A stretch of DNA of 19,012 nucleotides from assembly GCA_002360945.1 (NCBI GenBank), contig DERO01000028.1:1-19012 (forward strand), read 5' to 3'. Below the pieces are notes generated by a model. That model did no database searches and was not told the DNA's origin. It was given only the letters and a program-made list of their open reading frames with translations. The position numbers and the translations under genes are program-made. This stretch comes from Leclercia adecarboxylata (GTDB lineage Bacteria; Pseudomonadota; Gammaproteobacteria; Enterobacterales; Enterobacteriaceae). This document shows positions 8,129 through 15,919 of the stretch, piece by piece; positions within the stretch are counted from its first letter, which is position 1, and every line of letters starts with the position of its first letter.

Positions 8129-8854
8129 TTAATGCAGGATTTTGGCGAGGAAATCTTTGGCGCGATCGGATTGCGGGTTAGCAAAGAACTCCTCTTTGGC
8201 GGAGTCCTCTACGATTTTCCCTTCATCCATAAAGATCACGCGGTTCGCTACCTTACGCGCAAAGCCCATTTCGTGGGTCACCACCATCATGGTCATCCCT
8301 TCATGCGCCAGCTCGACCATCACGTCCAGCACCTCGTTGATCATCTCAGGATCGAGTGCAGAGGTCGGTTCATCGAACAGCATCGCCACCGGATCCATAC
8401 AGAGCGCGCGGGCAATCGCCACACGCTGCTGCTGACCACCGGAGAGCTGCGCCGGGAACTTATCGGCATGGGCAGAGAGGCCCACGCGCTCCAGCAGTTT
8501 CAGCCCTTTTTCACGCGCAGCGGCTTTATCGCGCTTGAGGACCTTCACCTGGGCCAGCGTCAGGTTCTCAATGATCGACAGATGCGGGAACAGTTCGAAA
8601 TGCTGGAACACCATCCCGACGTTGGAACGCAGCTTCGCCAGGTTGGTTTTCTTGTCATTCACTTTGGTGCCGTTGACGACAATCTCGCCCTGCTGTACCG
8701 GCTCAAGGCCGTTCACGGTTTTGATCAGGGTGGATTTACCCGAGCCGGACGGCCCACAAACCACTACCACTTCGCCCTTTTTCACTTCCGTGGAGCAGTC
8801 GGTCAGCACCTGAAAGTGCCCATACCATTTAGAAACATTTTTCAGGGAAATCAT
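8129..8854 (-). CDS. gltL: Glutamate/aspartate ABC transporter ATP-binding protein GltL
   Basis: ATPase of the GltIJKL importer, bound to the inner face of the GltJ-GltK channel. It has 241 residues as in E. coli. Walker A GPSGSGKS is at 34-41, the signature LSGGQ at 137-141, Walker B AMLFDEP at 157-163 and the switch histidine in VVTHEMG at 194. Polar-amino-acid ABC type features such as [12 protein letters not shown] are present. The ATG overlaps the gltK stop by one base (TAATG), a sign of translational coupling. It is the last gene of the operon. Confidence 0.98.
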   Translation of the reverse strand: MISLKNVSKWYGHFQVLTDCSTEVKKGEVVVVCGPSGSGKSTLIKTVNGLEPVQQGEIVVNGTKVNDKKTNLAKLRSNVGMVFQHFELFPHLSIIENLTLAQVKVLKRDKAAAREKGLKLLERVGLSAHADKFPAQLSGGQQQRVAIARALCMDPVAMLFDEPTSALDPEMINEVLDVMVELAHEGMTMMVVTHEMGFARKVANRVIFMDEGKIVEDSAKEEFFANPQSDRAKDFLAKILH

Positions 8855-9528
8855 TACACTGTCCTTTTCTTCAGCCAGCTGACCAACAGCGACGCGCTTA
8901 AACTAATTGCAAAATAGACCGCACCTGCGAACAGGATCATCTCAACCTGAGTGCCATCGCGCTCACCAATGGTGGAGGCGGTGCGGAAGAAGTCTGCCAG
9001 GCTCAACACATACACCAGCGAGGTATCCTGGAACAGCACGATACCCTGGGTTAACAGCAGCGGAACCATGGCGCGGAACGCCTGTGGCAGAATGATGAGC
9101 TTCATCGACTGCCAGTGGGTCATGCCTAACGCCAGGGCAGCGCTGGACTGCCCGCGGGAGATACTCTGGATCCCGGCGCGGATAATTTCTGAGTAGTACG
9201 CCGCCTCAAACATCGAGAAGGCCACCATCGCTGAGATCAGACGGATGTCGGATTTAGGCGACAGGCCCAGCACATTCTGCAGCAGTCCCGGCACGATCAG
9301 ATAGAACCACAGCAGCACCATCACCAGTGGGATAGAGCGGAACACGTTGACGTAGGCGGTGGCAAACCAGGCGACCGGTTTAAAACTCGACAGGCGCATT
9401 ACCGCCAGCAGGGTGCCCCAGACAATCCCGATGACAATCGCCGTCAGGGTGATCTTCAGGGTGATGATCAGGCCATCCACAAGGTAGGGCATGGAAGGAA
9501 CAATGGAACTCCAGTCAAACTCGTACAT
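8854..9528 (-). CDS. gltK: Glutamate/aspartate ABC transporter permease GltK
   Basis: Inner-membrane permease subunit of the glutamate/aspartate importer, 224 residues as in E. coli. It has several hydrophobic segments, and the ABC-permease EAA-like loop is recognisable as [23 protein letters not shown], which contacts GltL. It overlaps gltL by one base at its stop and gltJ by one base at its start (both TAATG), so gltJ, gltK and gltL are translationally coupled. Confidence 0.98.
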   Translation of the reverse strand: MYEFDWSSIVPSMPYLVDGLIITLKITLTAIVIGIVWGTLLAVMRLSSFKPVAWFATAYVNVFRSIPLVMVLLWFYLIVPGLLQNVLGLSPKSDIRLISAMVAFSMFEAAYYSEIIRAGIQSISRGQSSAALALGMTHWQSMKLIILPQAFRAMVPLLLTQGIVLFQDTSLVYVLSLADFFRTASTIGERDGTQVEMILFAGAVYFAISLSASLLVSWLKKRTV

Positions 9529-10268
9529 TATTTGCCCCCCAGGTTGCCCGGCAGGCGAACCTTACGTTCGACCAGGTTCATCACCAGCATAATCACCGCG
9601 TTAATCAGCACATACGCCAGGGTAATGGCGGTGAAGGATTCCCACGCGTGGGCGGAGTAATCCAGCAGCTTGCCCGCCTGCGCGGCCATGTCGACCAGAC
9701 CGATGGTGGAGGCGATAGCCGAGTTTTTCACCAGGTTCATCATCTCTGAGGTCATCGGCGGGACAATCACGCGATAGGCATTCGGCAGCAGCACATAGCG
9801 GTAAGCCTGCGGTAAGGTCAGGCCCATTGCCAGGGCGGCATTTTTTTGTCCACGGGGCAGGGACTGGATCGCCGCGCGCACCTGCTCGCACACGCGGGCG
9901 GCGGTGAACAGGCCCAGACAGAGCATGGAGGAGACAAAGAACTGAACGTTAGGATCCAGCTCAGACTTGAACCACATGCCGATATCTTCCGGCAGCAGTT
10001 CCGGGATGACCAGGTACCAGGTAAAGAACTGCACGATTAACGGAACGTTACGGAACAGTTCGACGTAGCAGGTTCCCAGTGAAGAGAGAAAACGGTTTGG
10101 CACGGTACGTAAAATACCGAACAGCGAGCCGACGAGGAAGGCGATGATCCAGGCCGTGATCGACAGTGCGACCGTGACCTGAAAACCGCTCCACAGCCAG
10201 CCAAGATAGGTGGTGTTGCCGAACGGGGCTTGCTGCAGGAAAATGCCCCAGTTCCAGTCGATTGACAT
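9528..10268 (-). CDS. gltJ: Glutamate/aspartate ABC transporter permease GltJ
   Basis: Second permease subunit of the importer, 246 residues as in E. coli, with multiple membrane segments. Its EAA-type loop is [23 protein letters not shown]. The start has GGAG (minus-strand reading of 10274-10277) about 6 bases upstream. That site lies only a few bases beyond the intrinsic terminator that separates gltJ from gltI, so expression of gltJKL depends on read-through of that terminator and can differ from that of gltI. Confidence 0.98.
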   Translation of the reverse strand: MSIDWNWGIFLQQAPFGNTTYLGWLWSGFQVTVALSITAWIIAFLVGSLFGILRTVPNRFLSSLGTCYVELFRNVPLIVQFFTWYLVIPELLPEDIGMWFKSELDPNVQFFVSSMLCLGLFTAARVCEQVRAAIQSLPRGQKNAALAMGLTLPQAYRYVLLPNAYRVIVPPMTSEMMNLVKNSAIASTIGLVDMAAQAGKLLDYSAHAWESFTAITLAYVLINAVIMLVMNLVERKVRLPGNLGGK

Positions 10269-10280
10269 AATAAACTCCAG

Positions 10281-10305
10281 AAAAAAAAGGGTAGCAGCGC
10301 TACCC
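10281..10305 (-). terminator. Intrinsic terminator/attenuator between gltI and gltJ (3' end of SroC)
   Basis: GGGTAGC (minus-strand pairing of 10299-10305 with 10289-10295) closes a 3-base loop and is followed on the minus strand by eight consecutive T (10281-10288). This is a textbook intrinsic terminator placed inside an operon, 12 bases before the gltJ ATG. It sets the ratio of binding protein to membrane subunits and forms the 3' end of SroC. Confidence 0.92.
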
Positions 10306-10430
10306 TCGAAGATTGGTGAGAAGCTTTAATATTCGCGCTGAGTGGGGAACGACCACTCAACGTTTAGTCTGTCCGCGCTTCCCGACAATCGAGAGGGCAG
10401 GAGGTCCCGCCCCTTAATGGTTCTAATTAG
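10281..10430 (-). ncRNA. sroC: SroC small RNA (GcvB sponge), 5' end approximate
   Basis: In E. coli and Salmonella the gltI-gltJ intergenic part is processed from the gltIJKL mRNA into the roughly 150-nt SroC RNA, an Hfq-bound sponge that triggers decay of GcvB. Here the same 158-base gap is present with the same position and a terminal hairpin plus U8 tail. The 5' end is made by RNase cleavage near the gltI stop, so the boundary at about 10430 is a guess from length. Assigned by synteny and terminator, not by alignment. Confidence 0.82.
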
Positions 10431-11335
10431 TTAAGTGCCTTGTCATTCGGTTCTTTAAACAGTGCCTTCATGTCATCAGACAGCTCAAAGTTCATGTTCA
10501 GATTTTTTGGTGGGATTGGGTTCTTGAACCACTTATCGAACCATTTTTCCGCGTCGCCGGAGGTCTGAACCTGAGCGATGGTGTCATCGACCAGTTTCTT
10601 AAATTCCGCGTCGTCTTTACGCATCATGCAGCCATAGGCTTCTTTAGATTGCGCGGTGCCGACGATTTCCCAGTTGTCCGGTTTCTTCGCCTTCGCGCGC
10701 TCACCGGCCAGCAGGGCATCATCCATCATAAACGCCACTGCGCGGCCGCTCTCCAGGGTACGGAAAGAGTCACCATGGTCTTTGGCGCTGATGATGCGCA
10801 TGTCCATTTTCTTCTCTTCGTTCAGCTTGTGCAGCAGCACTTCAGAGGTGGTACCAGAGGTCACGACTACCGCTTTGCCTTTCAGGTCGTCGAAGTCTTT
10901 AATCTCGCCGCCTTTTTTGGTCAGCAGACGGGTACCCACCACGAAGATGGTGTCGGAGAAGGCAGCCTGTTTCTGACGCTCGAGGTTGTTGGTGGTGGAG
11001 CCACACTCAAAATCAAAGGTGCCATTTTGCAGCAGCGGAATACGGTTTTGTGAAGTGATTGGGATCAGCTTCACTTCCAGATCCGGTTTGTTCAGTTTTT
11101 TCTTCACCGCATCAACGATGGCGTTGGAGTAATCCTGAGAGTAACCCACGACTTTTTGCGTGTTGTCGTAGTATGAGAACGGAACAGAAGATTCACGGTG
11201 GCCGACCACAATCACGCCGTTTTTAGCGATTTTTTCCAGGGTGCCGCCCGCTGCCGGGGCAGCATCTTCAGCGTGCACGACGCCAGCGGACAATCCCATT
11301 ACCAGCATTGCTGTGGCCAGTTTACGTAATTGCAT
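10427..11335 (-). CDS. gltI: Glutamate/aspartate periplasmic binding protein GltI
   Basis: Periplasmic solute receptor that captures L-glutamate and L-aspartate and delivers them to GltJK. It is 302 residues, matching E. coli. The signal peptide covers residues 1-22 (MQLRKLATAMLVMGLSAGVVHA), then a class-3 solute-binding fold starts at GTLEKIAKNGVIVVGHRESS; SFRTLESGRAVAFMMDDALLAGE is typical of the family. A TTG two codons upstream (11341) is in frame, but AAGGAG at 11342-11347 is spaced 6 bases from ATG 11335, which also gives the E. coli N-terminus. As first gene it is expected to be made in excess of gltJKL because of the terminator that follows it. Regulated by the long upstream region described below. 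Confidence 0.98.
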   Translation of the reverse strand: MQLRKLATAMLVMGLSAGVVHAEDAAPAAGGTLEKIAKNGVIVVGHRESSVPFSYYDNTQKVVGYSQDYSNAIVDAVKKKLNKPDLEVKLIPITSQNRIPLLQNGTFDFECGSTTNNLERQKQAAFSDTIFVVGTRLLTKKGGEIKDFDDLKGKAVVVTSGTTSEVLLHKLNEEKKMDMRIISAKDHGDSFRTLESGRAVAFMMDDALLAGERAKAKKPDNWEIVGTAQSKEAYGCMMRKDDAEFKKLVDDTIAQVQTSGDAEKWFDKWFKNPIPPKNLNMNFELSDDMKALFKEPNDKALN

Positions 11336-11378
11336 ATCCAACTCCTTTTTTATCAGCGTCAGGTGCGCGTTGATATTC

Positions 11379-11394
11379 GGTGTGATGTTGTTAT
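11379..11394 (-). promoter_or_regulatory. C/A-rich element in the gltI leader, putative GcvB pairing site
   Basis: The minus strand reads ATAACAACATCACACC about 45-60 bases before the gltI ATG. GcvB RNA pairs through its G/U-rich R1 region with C/A-rich stretches, and gltI is an established GcvB target in Salmonella, where the pairing lies in the leader. Match by composition only. Confidence 0.5.
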
Positions 11395-11417
11395 AGCTCG
11401 CGCGATACGAGTGCAGT

Positions 11418-11458
11418 GTTATACCTGTTTGTTAACATTTAGTTTGGCTTAATGTAAA
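11418..11458 (-). promoter_or_regulatory. Candidate sigma-70 promoter of gltI
   Basis: Minus-strand TTTACA (11453-11458) is followed after 17 bases by TTAACA (11430-11435). A second possible -10, TATAAC (11418-11423), lies just downstream. Either would start transcription around 11411-11423, some 75-90 bases before the ATG, leaving the C/A-rich element inside the leader. Confidence 0.5.
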
Positions 11459-11525
11459 GATTTTGCTGCGTTATTGTTTATTTTTGCGAAGCGCGCCGCA
11501 CCATTCAGAGGCATAAATCTGCCGT

Positions 11526-11542
11526 TGCACCGTTTCGGTGCT
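11526..11542. promoter_or_regulatory. NtrC-type binding site (strong)
   Basis: TGCACCGTTTCGGTGCT fits the NtrC dimer consensus TGCACC-N5-GGTGCA with one mismatch at the outermost base. It is also a small perfect inverted repeat. It lies between the sigma-54 match (11610-11625) and gltI. Confidence 0.6.
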
Positions 11543-11547
11543 ACCGG

Positions 11548-11564
11548 TGAACAATGCTGGTGCG
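11548..11564. promoter_or_regulatory. NtrC-type half-matching site (weak)
   Basis: Minus strand CGCACCAGCATTGTTCA keeps about 9 of the 12 consensus positions. Its centre is 22 bp from that of the strong site, two helical turns, which is the face-to-face spacing of paired NtrC dimers in known enhancers. Weak alone, more credible as a pair. Confidence 0.35.
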
Positions 11565-11609
11565 ACCCGGTTGCACGTTAAGCCAAATCGCGTTTACGTC
11601 AATAAACCA

Positions 11610-11625
11610 AGCAATAGACGTGCCA
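11610..11625 (-). promoter_or_regulatory. Sigma-54 promoter upstream of gltIJKL
   Basis: The minus strand reads TGGCACGTCTATTGCT, an exact match to the sigma-54 consensus TGGCACR-N4-TTGCW, with the invariant GG and GC ten bases apart. Predicted start is near 11599, giving a leader of about 264 bases to the gltI ATG. gltIJKL is reported as induced under nitrogen limitation in E. coli, which fits. Confidence 0.7.
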
Positions 11626-11649
11626 GAAATGGGAGGCGGAGGAGAAATT

Positions 11650-11715
11650 GCCCGGCGGCGCGTTGCTTGCCGGGCTTACGTATGTAGGCCGGGTAAGGCG
11701 AAGCCGCCACCCGGC
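11650..11715. repeat. REP pair (BIME) between gltI and lnt
   Basis: Two palindromic REP units face each other: 11650-11675 (GCCCGGCGGCGC ... GCCGGGC) and 11684-11715 (GTAGGCCGGG ... CCCGGC). Each can fold into a stem. The second is identical over 32 bases to a unit at 18669-18700. It lies just downstream of the lnt stop on the minus strand, so it probably marks the 3' end of the lnt mRNA. Confidence 0.88.
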
Positions 11716-11731
11716 AACAGAGGGGAGAATG

Positions 11732-13270
11732 TTACTTACGACGCTGACGAAGGCTCATCAGCACGGCGCCAAAGCCGAACAGCAGGGTCAGGATCCACAG
11801 CGGCCAGTTGCCGGTACGGGCGTAAGGCGTCAGCCCGGTGGTCGGCGTAACCTTGGCCGTCAGCACGTCGCGGGTAAACTGCGGGAGCATGGCCTGAATT
11901 TCGCCCTGCGGGCCAATCACGGCGGTAATGCCGTTGTTGGTGCTGCGCAGCAGCGGACGCGCCAGCTCCAGGGAGCGCATGCGCGCCATCTGGAAGTGCT
12001 GCCACGGGCCGATCGACTTACCAAACCAGGCATCGTTAGAGATGGTCAGCAGATAGTCGGTATTCGGGCGGAAGTTATCCCGCACCTGCTCCCCGAGGAT
12101 GATCTCGTAGCAAATGGCGGCGGTCAGCAGGAAGCCGTGGGCGCTCAGCTGAGGCTGTACGTAGGAGCCCCGGCTAAAGGACGACATTGGCAAATCGAAG
12201 AACGGCGCCAGCGGACGCAGAATCGACTCCAGCGGCACAAACTCACCGAACGGTACCAGGTGATTTTTGTTGTAGCGGTTGGTCGACTCATAGCTGTACG
12301 GATTGTCTTTCCCCAGCGTAATGATGGTGTTGTAAGTGTCGTAGCGGTTCTGCTTGTTAAGACGCGCATCGACAATACCGGTGATCAGGGTAGTGTCACG
12401 GGCACGGAGCAGATCGTCCATCATGCCGAGAAAACGCTGCTGGTTAATCTCCAGATCGGGGATCGCCGACTCCGGCCAGATAATTAGCTGGGATTTGCCC
12501 ATCTCTTTCTGGGTGGCATCCAGATAAATTTTCAGGGTGTTGATCAGCTGACCTTCATCCCATTTCAGCGACTGGGGAATATTCCCCTGCACCATCGACA
12601 CCTGGGTGGCGCGTTCCGGCTCAAGGGTATACCACTGGATATAACGCAGCGGGAAAGGCAGGGCAAAGAGGATCAGCGCCGCCGCCAGCGGACGCCAGTT
12701 GCGCTGCACCAGCGCCAGCACCAGCAGGCCGCTCACTACCATCAGCAGGAAGTTGATCGCCTCGACGCCCATCACCGGCGCAAGTCCTTTCAGCGGGCCG
12801 TCGATCTGGCTGTAGCCAAACTGCAGCCAGGGAAAGCCGGTCAGCACCCAGCCGCGCAGGAATTCGCTGCACTGCCAGACCACCGGAGCGGCAATCGCCA
12901 CCCGCAGCCAACTGGTTTTCGGCCACAGCCGCGACAAAATACCGGCAAACAGACCGGTATAGAGCGAGAGGTAGGCCGCCAGCAGCACCACGAGGAAGAT
13001 ATTCACCGGGCCCGGCATACCGCCAAACTGCGCGATACTGACGTAAACCCAGTTTATACCCGAGCCAAACAGGCCCAGACCCCAGACATAGCCAATCGCC
13101 GCCGCCTGTACAGGGCGTCGATTAAGCGTCAGCCCTTGCAGTCCCATCAGGGAGAGGAGGGCCGCAGGCCAGAAGTCATAAGGGGAAAAAGCCAGCGTAC
13201 CGCTGGCTCCGAGGATCAGCGCCAGCAGCAGACGTATGCGCTGGCGTTCAAGCAGGGGGGCAAATGCCAT
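11732..13270 (-). CDS. lnt: Apolipoprotein N-acyltransferase Lnt
   Basis: Inner-membrane enzyme that adds the third acyl chain to the N-terminal cysteine of lipoproteins, the last step of lipoprotein maturation. It is 512 residues, as in E. coli. The N-terminal half holds several membrane segments, followed by a periplasmic nitrilase-like domain and one C-terminal membrane helix ending in the basic RQRRK. The catalytic triad is intact: E267 (IIWPESAI), K335 ([12 protein letters not shown]) and C387 (AAICYEI). It follows corC by 5 bases and is the last gene of the ybeZ-ybeY-corC-lnt operon. Confidence 0.98.
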   Translation of the reverse strand: MAFAPLLERQRIRLLLALILGASGTLAFSPYDFWPAALLSLMGLQGLTLNRRPVQAAAIGYVWGLGLFGSGINWVYVSIAQFGGMPGPVNIFLVVLLAAYLSLYTGLFAGILSRLWPKTSWLRVAIAAPVVWQCSEFLRGWVLTGFPWLQFGYSQIDGPLKGLAPVMGVEAINFLLMVVSGLLVLALVQRNWRPLAAALILFALPFPLRYIQWYTLEPERATQVSMVQGNIPQSLKWDEGQLINTLKIYLDATQKEMGKSQLIIWPESAIPDLEINQQRFLGMMDDLLRARDTTLITGIVDARLNKQNRYDTYNTIITLGKDNPYSYESTNRYNKNHLVPFGEFVPLESILRPLAPFFDLPMSSFSRGSYVQPQLSAHGFLLTAAICYEIILGEQVRDNFRPNTDYLLTISNDAWFGKSIGPWQHFQMARMRSLELARPLLRSTNNGITAVIGPQGEIQAMLPQFTRDVLTAKVTPTTGLTPYARTGNWPLWILTLLFGFGAVLMSLRQRRK

Positions 13271-13275
13271 TTAAA

Positions 13276-14154
13276 TCAATCATCCAGTGTGGGTTGCGGA
13301 GCATCGTCCGGCATTCTTACATGAACCTGAATAATACGTCGACTGTCGGCCATTGCGACCTTGAACTGGTAACCGTCTATTTCCACGGTCTCACCGCGCG
13401 CCGGAAGATGACCAAAGGCCTGCATTACCAGCCCGCCGATGGTATCCACCTCTTCATCGCTGAAGTGGGTGCCGAAGGTGTCATTGAAATCTTCGATCGG
13501 GGCCAGCGCGCGCACCGTCCAGGTGTGGCGGCTCAGCTGACGGAAGTCGATATCCTCTTCTTCGTCATATTCGTCTTCGATTTCACCGACAATCAGTTCA
13601 AGAATATCTTCGATGGTCACCAGGCCCGAAACGCCGCCAAACTCATCGATAACAATCGCCATGTGGTAACGTTGAGAGCGAAACTCTTTCAGCATGCGGT
13701 CTACCCGCTTGCTTTCCGGAACAACCACCGCCGGACGTAACACTTTTTCCATGCTGAAGGCTTCAGACTCGCTGCGCATAAACGGCAGCAGATCTTTGGC
13801 CATCAGAATTCCTTCGATGTGATCTTTGTCTTCGCTGATGACCGGGAAACGCGAGTGGGCGGACTCGATGATGACGTCGAGGCACTCTTCAAGGGTCTGG
13901 TTGCGTTTCAGGGTAATCATCTGCGAGCGGGGGATCATGATATCGCGAACGCGCTGGTCAGCGATGTCCATTACCCCTTCGAGCATTTCGCGCGTATCTT
14001 CGTCGATAAGATCGTTCTGCCCGGAGTCACGGATCAGCTCCAGAAGTTCGTCACGGTTTTTAGGTTCACCGTGGAACAGCTGGCTCAGGAGGAGGGAGAA
14101 AAATCCCTTTTTGCTGGTTGGAGTGTCGCTACTGTGTGAATTGTCGTCGCTCAT
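13276..14154 (-). CDS. corC: CorC/YbeX, CBS-domain protein
   Basis: A 292-residue cytoplasmic protein, also called YbeX. Two CBS domains lie at about 65-190 (starting at [19 protein letters not shown]), followed by an acidic linker [11 protein letters not shown] and a C-terminal CorC/HlyC transporter-associated domain. Linked in the literature to magnesium and cobalt homeostasis and, more recently in E. coli, to ribosome and rRNA maturation; which is direct is not settled. It is separated from ybeY by 103 bases carrying two hairpins and from lnt by 5 bases. No strong ribosome site is seen before the ATG, and the start is placed by the E. coli N-terminus MSDDNSHSS. Confidence 0.97.
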   Translation of the reverse strand: MSDDNSHSSDTPTSKKGFFSLLLSQLFHGEPKNRDELLELIRDSGQNDLIDEDTREMLEGVMDIADQRVRDIMIPRSQMITLKRNQTLEECLDVIIESAHSRFPVISEDKDHIEGILMAKDLLPFMRSESEAFSMEKVLRPAVVVPESKRVDRMLKEFRSQRYHMAIVIDEFGGVSGLVTIEDILELIVGEIEDEYDEEEDIDFRQLSRHTWTVRALAPIEDFNDTFGTHFSDEEVDTIGGLVMQAFGHLPARGETVEIDGYQFKVAMADSRRIIQVHVRMPDDAPQPTLDD

Positions 14155-14190
14155 GGCGTTTGTTAAGGGTTCTCATGTTGATTTAAAACT

Positions 14191-14251
14191 GCCGTCGCGG
14201 ACCTGGGTCTGGCACGACGGCACATTATGTCAGTCCGGCGCAAAAGCGCCG
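14191..14251 (-). other. Structured spacer between ybeY and corC
   Basis: Two hairpins: CGGCGC (14236-14241) with GCGCCG (14246-14251) around AAAA, and GCCGTCG (14191-14197) with CGACGGC (14215-14221) around a 17-base loop. On the minus strand the second is followed by AGTTTTAAAT, so it could be a weak attenuator that lowers corC-lnt relative to ybeZ-ybeY, or a processing site. Confidence 0.5.
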
Positions 14252-14257
14252 AACAGA

Positions 14258-14725
14258 CTACTCTTTCTCGGCAATGTACGGATCCTCATAGCCCAGAGCA
14301 AGCATTATCTCTGTCTCGAGGGACTCCATCTCTTCCGCTTCATCATCTTCAATGTGATCGTAGCCCAGCAGATGCAGGCTGCCGTGCACCACCATGTGCG
14401 CCCAGTGGGCCTCGAGCGGCTTCTGCTGCTCCTTCGCTTCCTGCTCCACCACCTGCCGACAGATGATCAAATCACCCAGCAGCGGCAGTTCGATGCCCGG
14501 CGGCGCTTCAAACGGGAAAGAGAGCACGTTGGTCGGCTTATCTTTCCCGCGATAGGTCAGGTTCAGGTCGTGGCTTTCTGCTTCATCCACCAGGCGAATC
14601 GTCACTTCTGACTCTTCCTGAAACTGCGGGATGACGGCATTAAGCCACGCCTGGAACTGGCTCTCTTCCGGTAAACCGGAATTGTCTTCACAGGCCAGCT
14701 GTAAATCGAGGATCACCTGACTCAT
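14258..14725 (-). CDS. ybeY: Endoribonuclease YbeY
   Basis: Single-strand-specific metal-dependent endoribonuclease for 16S rRNA 3'-end maturation and ribosome quality control. It has 155 residues as in E. coli. The zinc-binding H3 motif [11 protein letters not shown] is complete with H114, H118 and H124, and the conserved arginine of [16 protein letters not shown] is at about residue 59. The ATG overlaps the ybeZ stop (ATGA), so translation is coupled to YbeZ, with which it is known to interact. Confidence 0.98.
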   Translation of the reverse strand: MSQVILDLQLACEDNSGLPEESQFQAWLNAVIPQFQEESEVTIRLVDEAESHDLNLTYRGKDKPTNVLSFPFEAPPGIELPLLGDLIICRQVVEQEAKEQQKPLEAHWAHMVVHGSLHLLGYDHIEDDEAEEMESLETEIMLALGYEDPYIAEKE

Positions 14726-15768
14726 TTCTGCTCTTGCTCCTGGGCTTCGCGTTTGCGTTCCGCGGCCTGTTCTGCTTTACGTTTTTGATCTGCTGCTTCC
14801 CATGCTTCATACGCCGTGACGATGCGGGCCACCACCGGGTGACGCACGACGTCTTCGCTGTGGAAGAAGTTAAAGCTGATTTCATCCACTTCGGACAATA
14901 CTTCGATGGCGTGACGCAGACCCGATTTGGTGCTGCGCGGCAGGTCGACCTGGGTGATATCCCCGGTGATCACCGCTTTGGAGTTAAAGCCAATACGGGT
15001 CAGGAACATCTTCATCTGTTCGATGGTAGTGTTCTGGCTCTCATCCAGGATGATGAACGCATCGTTCAGGGTACGGCCGCGCATATAGGCCAGCGGAGCC
15101 ACTTCGATGACGTTACGTTCGATCAGTTTTTCCACCTTCTCGAAGCCGAGCATCTCAAACAGCGCATCGTACAGCGGGCGCAGGTAAGGATCGACCTTCT
15201 GGCTCAGGTCGCCAGGCAGGAAGCCCAGCTTCTCACCCGCTTCAACGGCCGGACGGGTGAGCAGAATACGGCGGATCTCCTGGCGCTCCAGGGCATCCAC
15301 GGCAGCCGCCACCGCAAGATAGGTTTTACCCGTACCCGCCGGGCCAACGCCGAAGGTGATGTCATGATCGAGAATATTGGCGATGTACTGCGCCTGGTTT
15401 GGCGTGCGCGGCTTAATGACGCCACGCTTGGTCTGGATATGAATAGCTTTGCCAAAGTCCGGCACGCTCTCCGCGCTCTGCTCCAGCACCCGCGTTTCTT
15501 TGATCGCCAGATGGATCTGTTCCGGCTCAATATCCTGAGTTTCACCGCGCATCGGGGCGGTATCAACGTACAGGCTACGGAGGATATCCGCAGCGGCATT
15601 GACGCAAATGGCGCGTCCGGTGAGTTTGAACTGGTTATCGCGACGATTAATCTCGATACCCAGACGTCGCTCCAGATGTTTGATGTTGTCATCAAACGGC
15701 CCGCACAGGCTCAGCAGGCGAGCGTTGTCTGCTGGCTCAAGGGTAATTTCACGTGTTTCTATATTCAA
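14722..15768 (-). CDS. ybeZ: YbeZ, PhoH-like ATPase
   Basis: PhoH-family ATPase, proposed RNA helicase-like partner of YbeY in rRNA metabolism. It has 348 residues against 346 in E. coli. Walker A GPAGTGKT is at 142-149 and Walker B FIILDESQ at 238-245; the C-terminus is a charged helix rich in Lys, Glu and Gln. The start is TTG at 15768, with GAGGA about 6 bases before it and the protein beginning [15 protein letters not shown] as in E. coli. The longer reading frame up to 15972 lacks similarity and runs into the miaB terminator. First gene of the operon; overlaps ybeY by 4 bases. Confidence 0.95.
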   Translation of the reverse strand: MNIETREITLEPADNARLLSLCGPFDDNIKHLERRLGIEINRRDNQFKLTGRAICVNAAADILRSLYVDTAPMRGETQDIEPEQIHLAIKETRVLEQSAESVPDFGKAIHIQTKRGVIKPRTPNQAQYIANILDHDITFGVGPAGTGKTYLAVAAAVDALERQEIRRILLTRPAVEAGEKLGFLPGDLSQKVDPYLRPLYDALFEMLGFEKVEKLIERNVIEVAPLAYMRGRTLNDAFIILDESQNTTIEQMKMFLTRIGFNSKAVITGDITQVDLPRSTKSGLRHAIEVLSEVDEISFNFFHSEDVVRHPVVARIVTAYEAWEAADQKRKAEQAAERKREAQEQEQK

Positions 15769-15862
15769 ACCGTTCCTCTTAATGTCTCGGGTGTCATAAG
15801 GCAGTGGGTCTGTCTTAAGAAAGTATTCACGCCACTGAATAAAGGCGCAAGCATTGCGAAGG

Positions 15863-15891
15863 ATATGGGGGAGAGAAGAGGGGAAAACAAG
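15863..15891 (-). promoter_or_regulatory. Sigma-32 (heat-shock) promoter of ybeZYX-lnt
   Basis: Minus strand CTTGTTT (15885-15891) is followed after 14 bases by CCCCATAT (15863-15870), close to the RpoH consensus CTTGAAA-N13-15-CCCCATNT. Predicted start is near 15855, giving a leader of about 87 bases. The E. coli ybeZ operon is a known member of the RpoH regulon. Confidence 0.75.
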
Positions 15892-15912
15892 GCCTGCCAG
15901 AAATGGCAGGCC
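15884..15912 (-). terminator. Intrinsic terminator of miaB
   Basis: GGCCTGCCA (15891-15899) and TGGCAGGCC (15904-15912) form a perfect 9-bp stem with a GAAA/TTTC loop, followed on the minus strand by TTGTTTT. It lies 8 bases after the miaB stop. Its U-tract is also the -35 element of the sigma-32 promoter. Confidence 0.88.
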
Positions 15913-15919
15913 AGAGGCG

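Noticed and set aside
11336..11649. A small gene in the gltI-lnt gap
   Set aside because: The open frames there have no ribosome site or similarity and overlap the promoter elements and REP pair.
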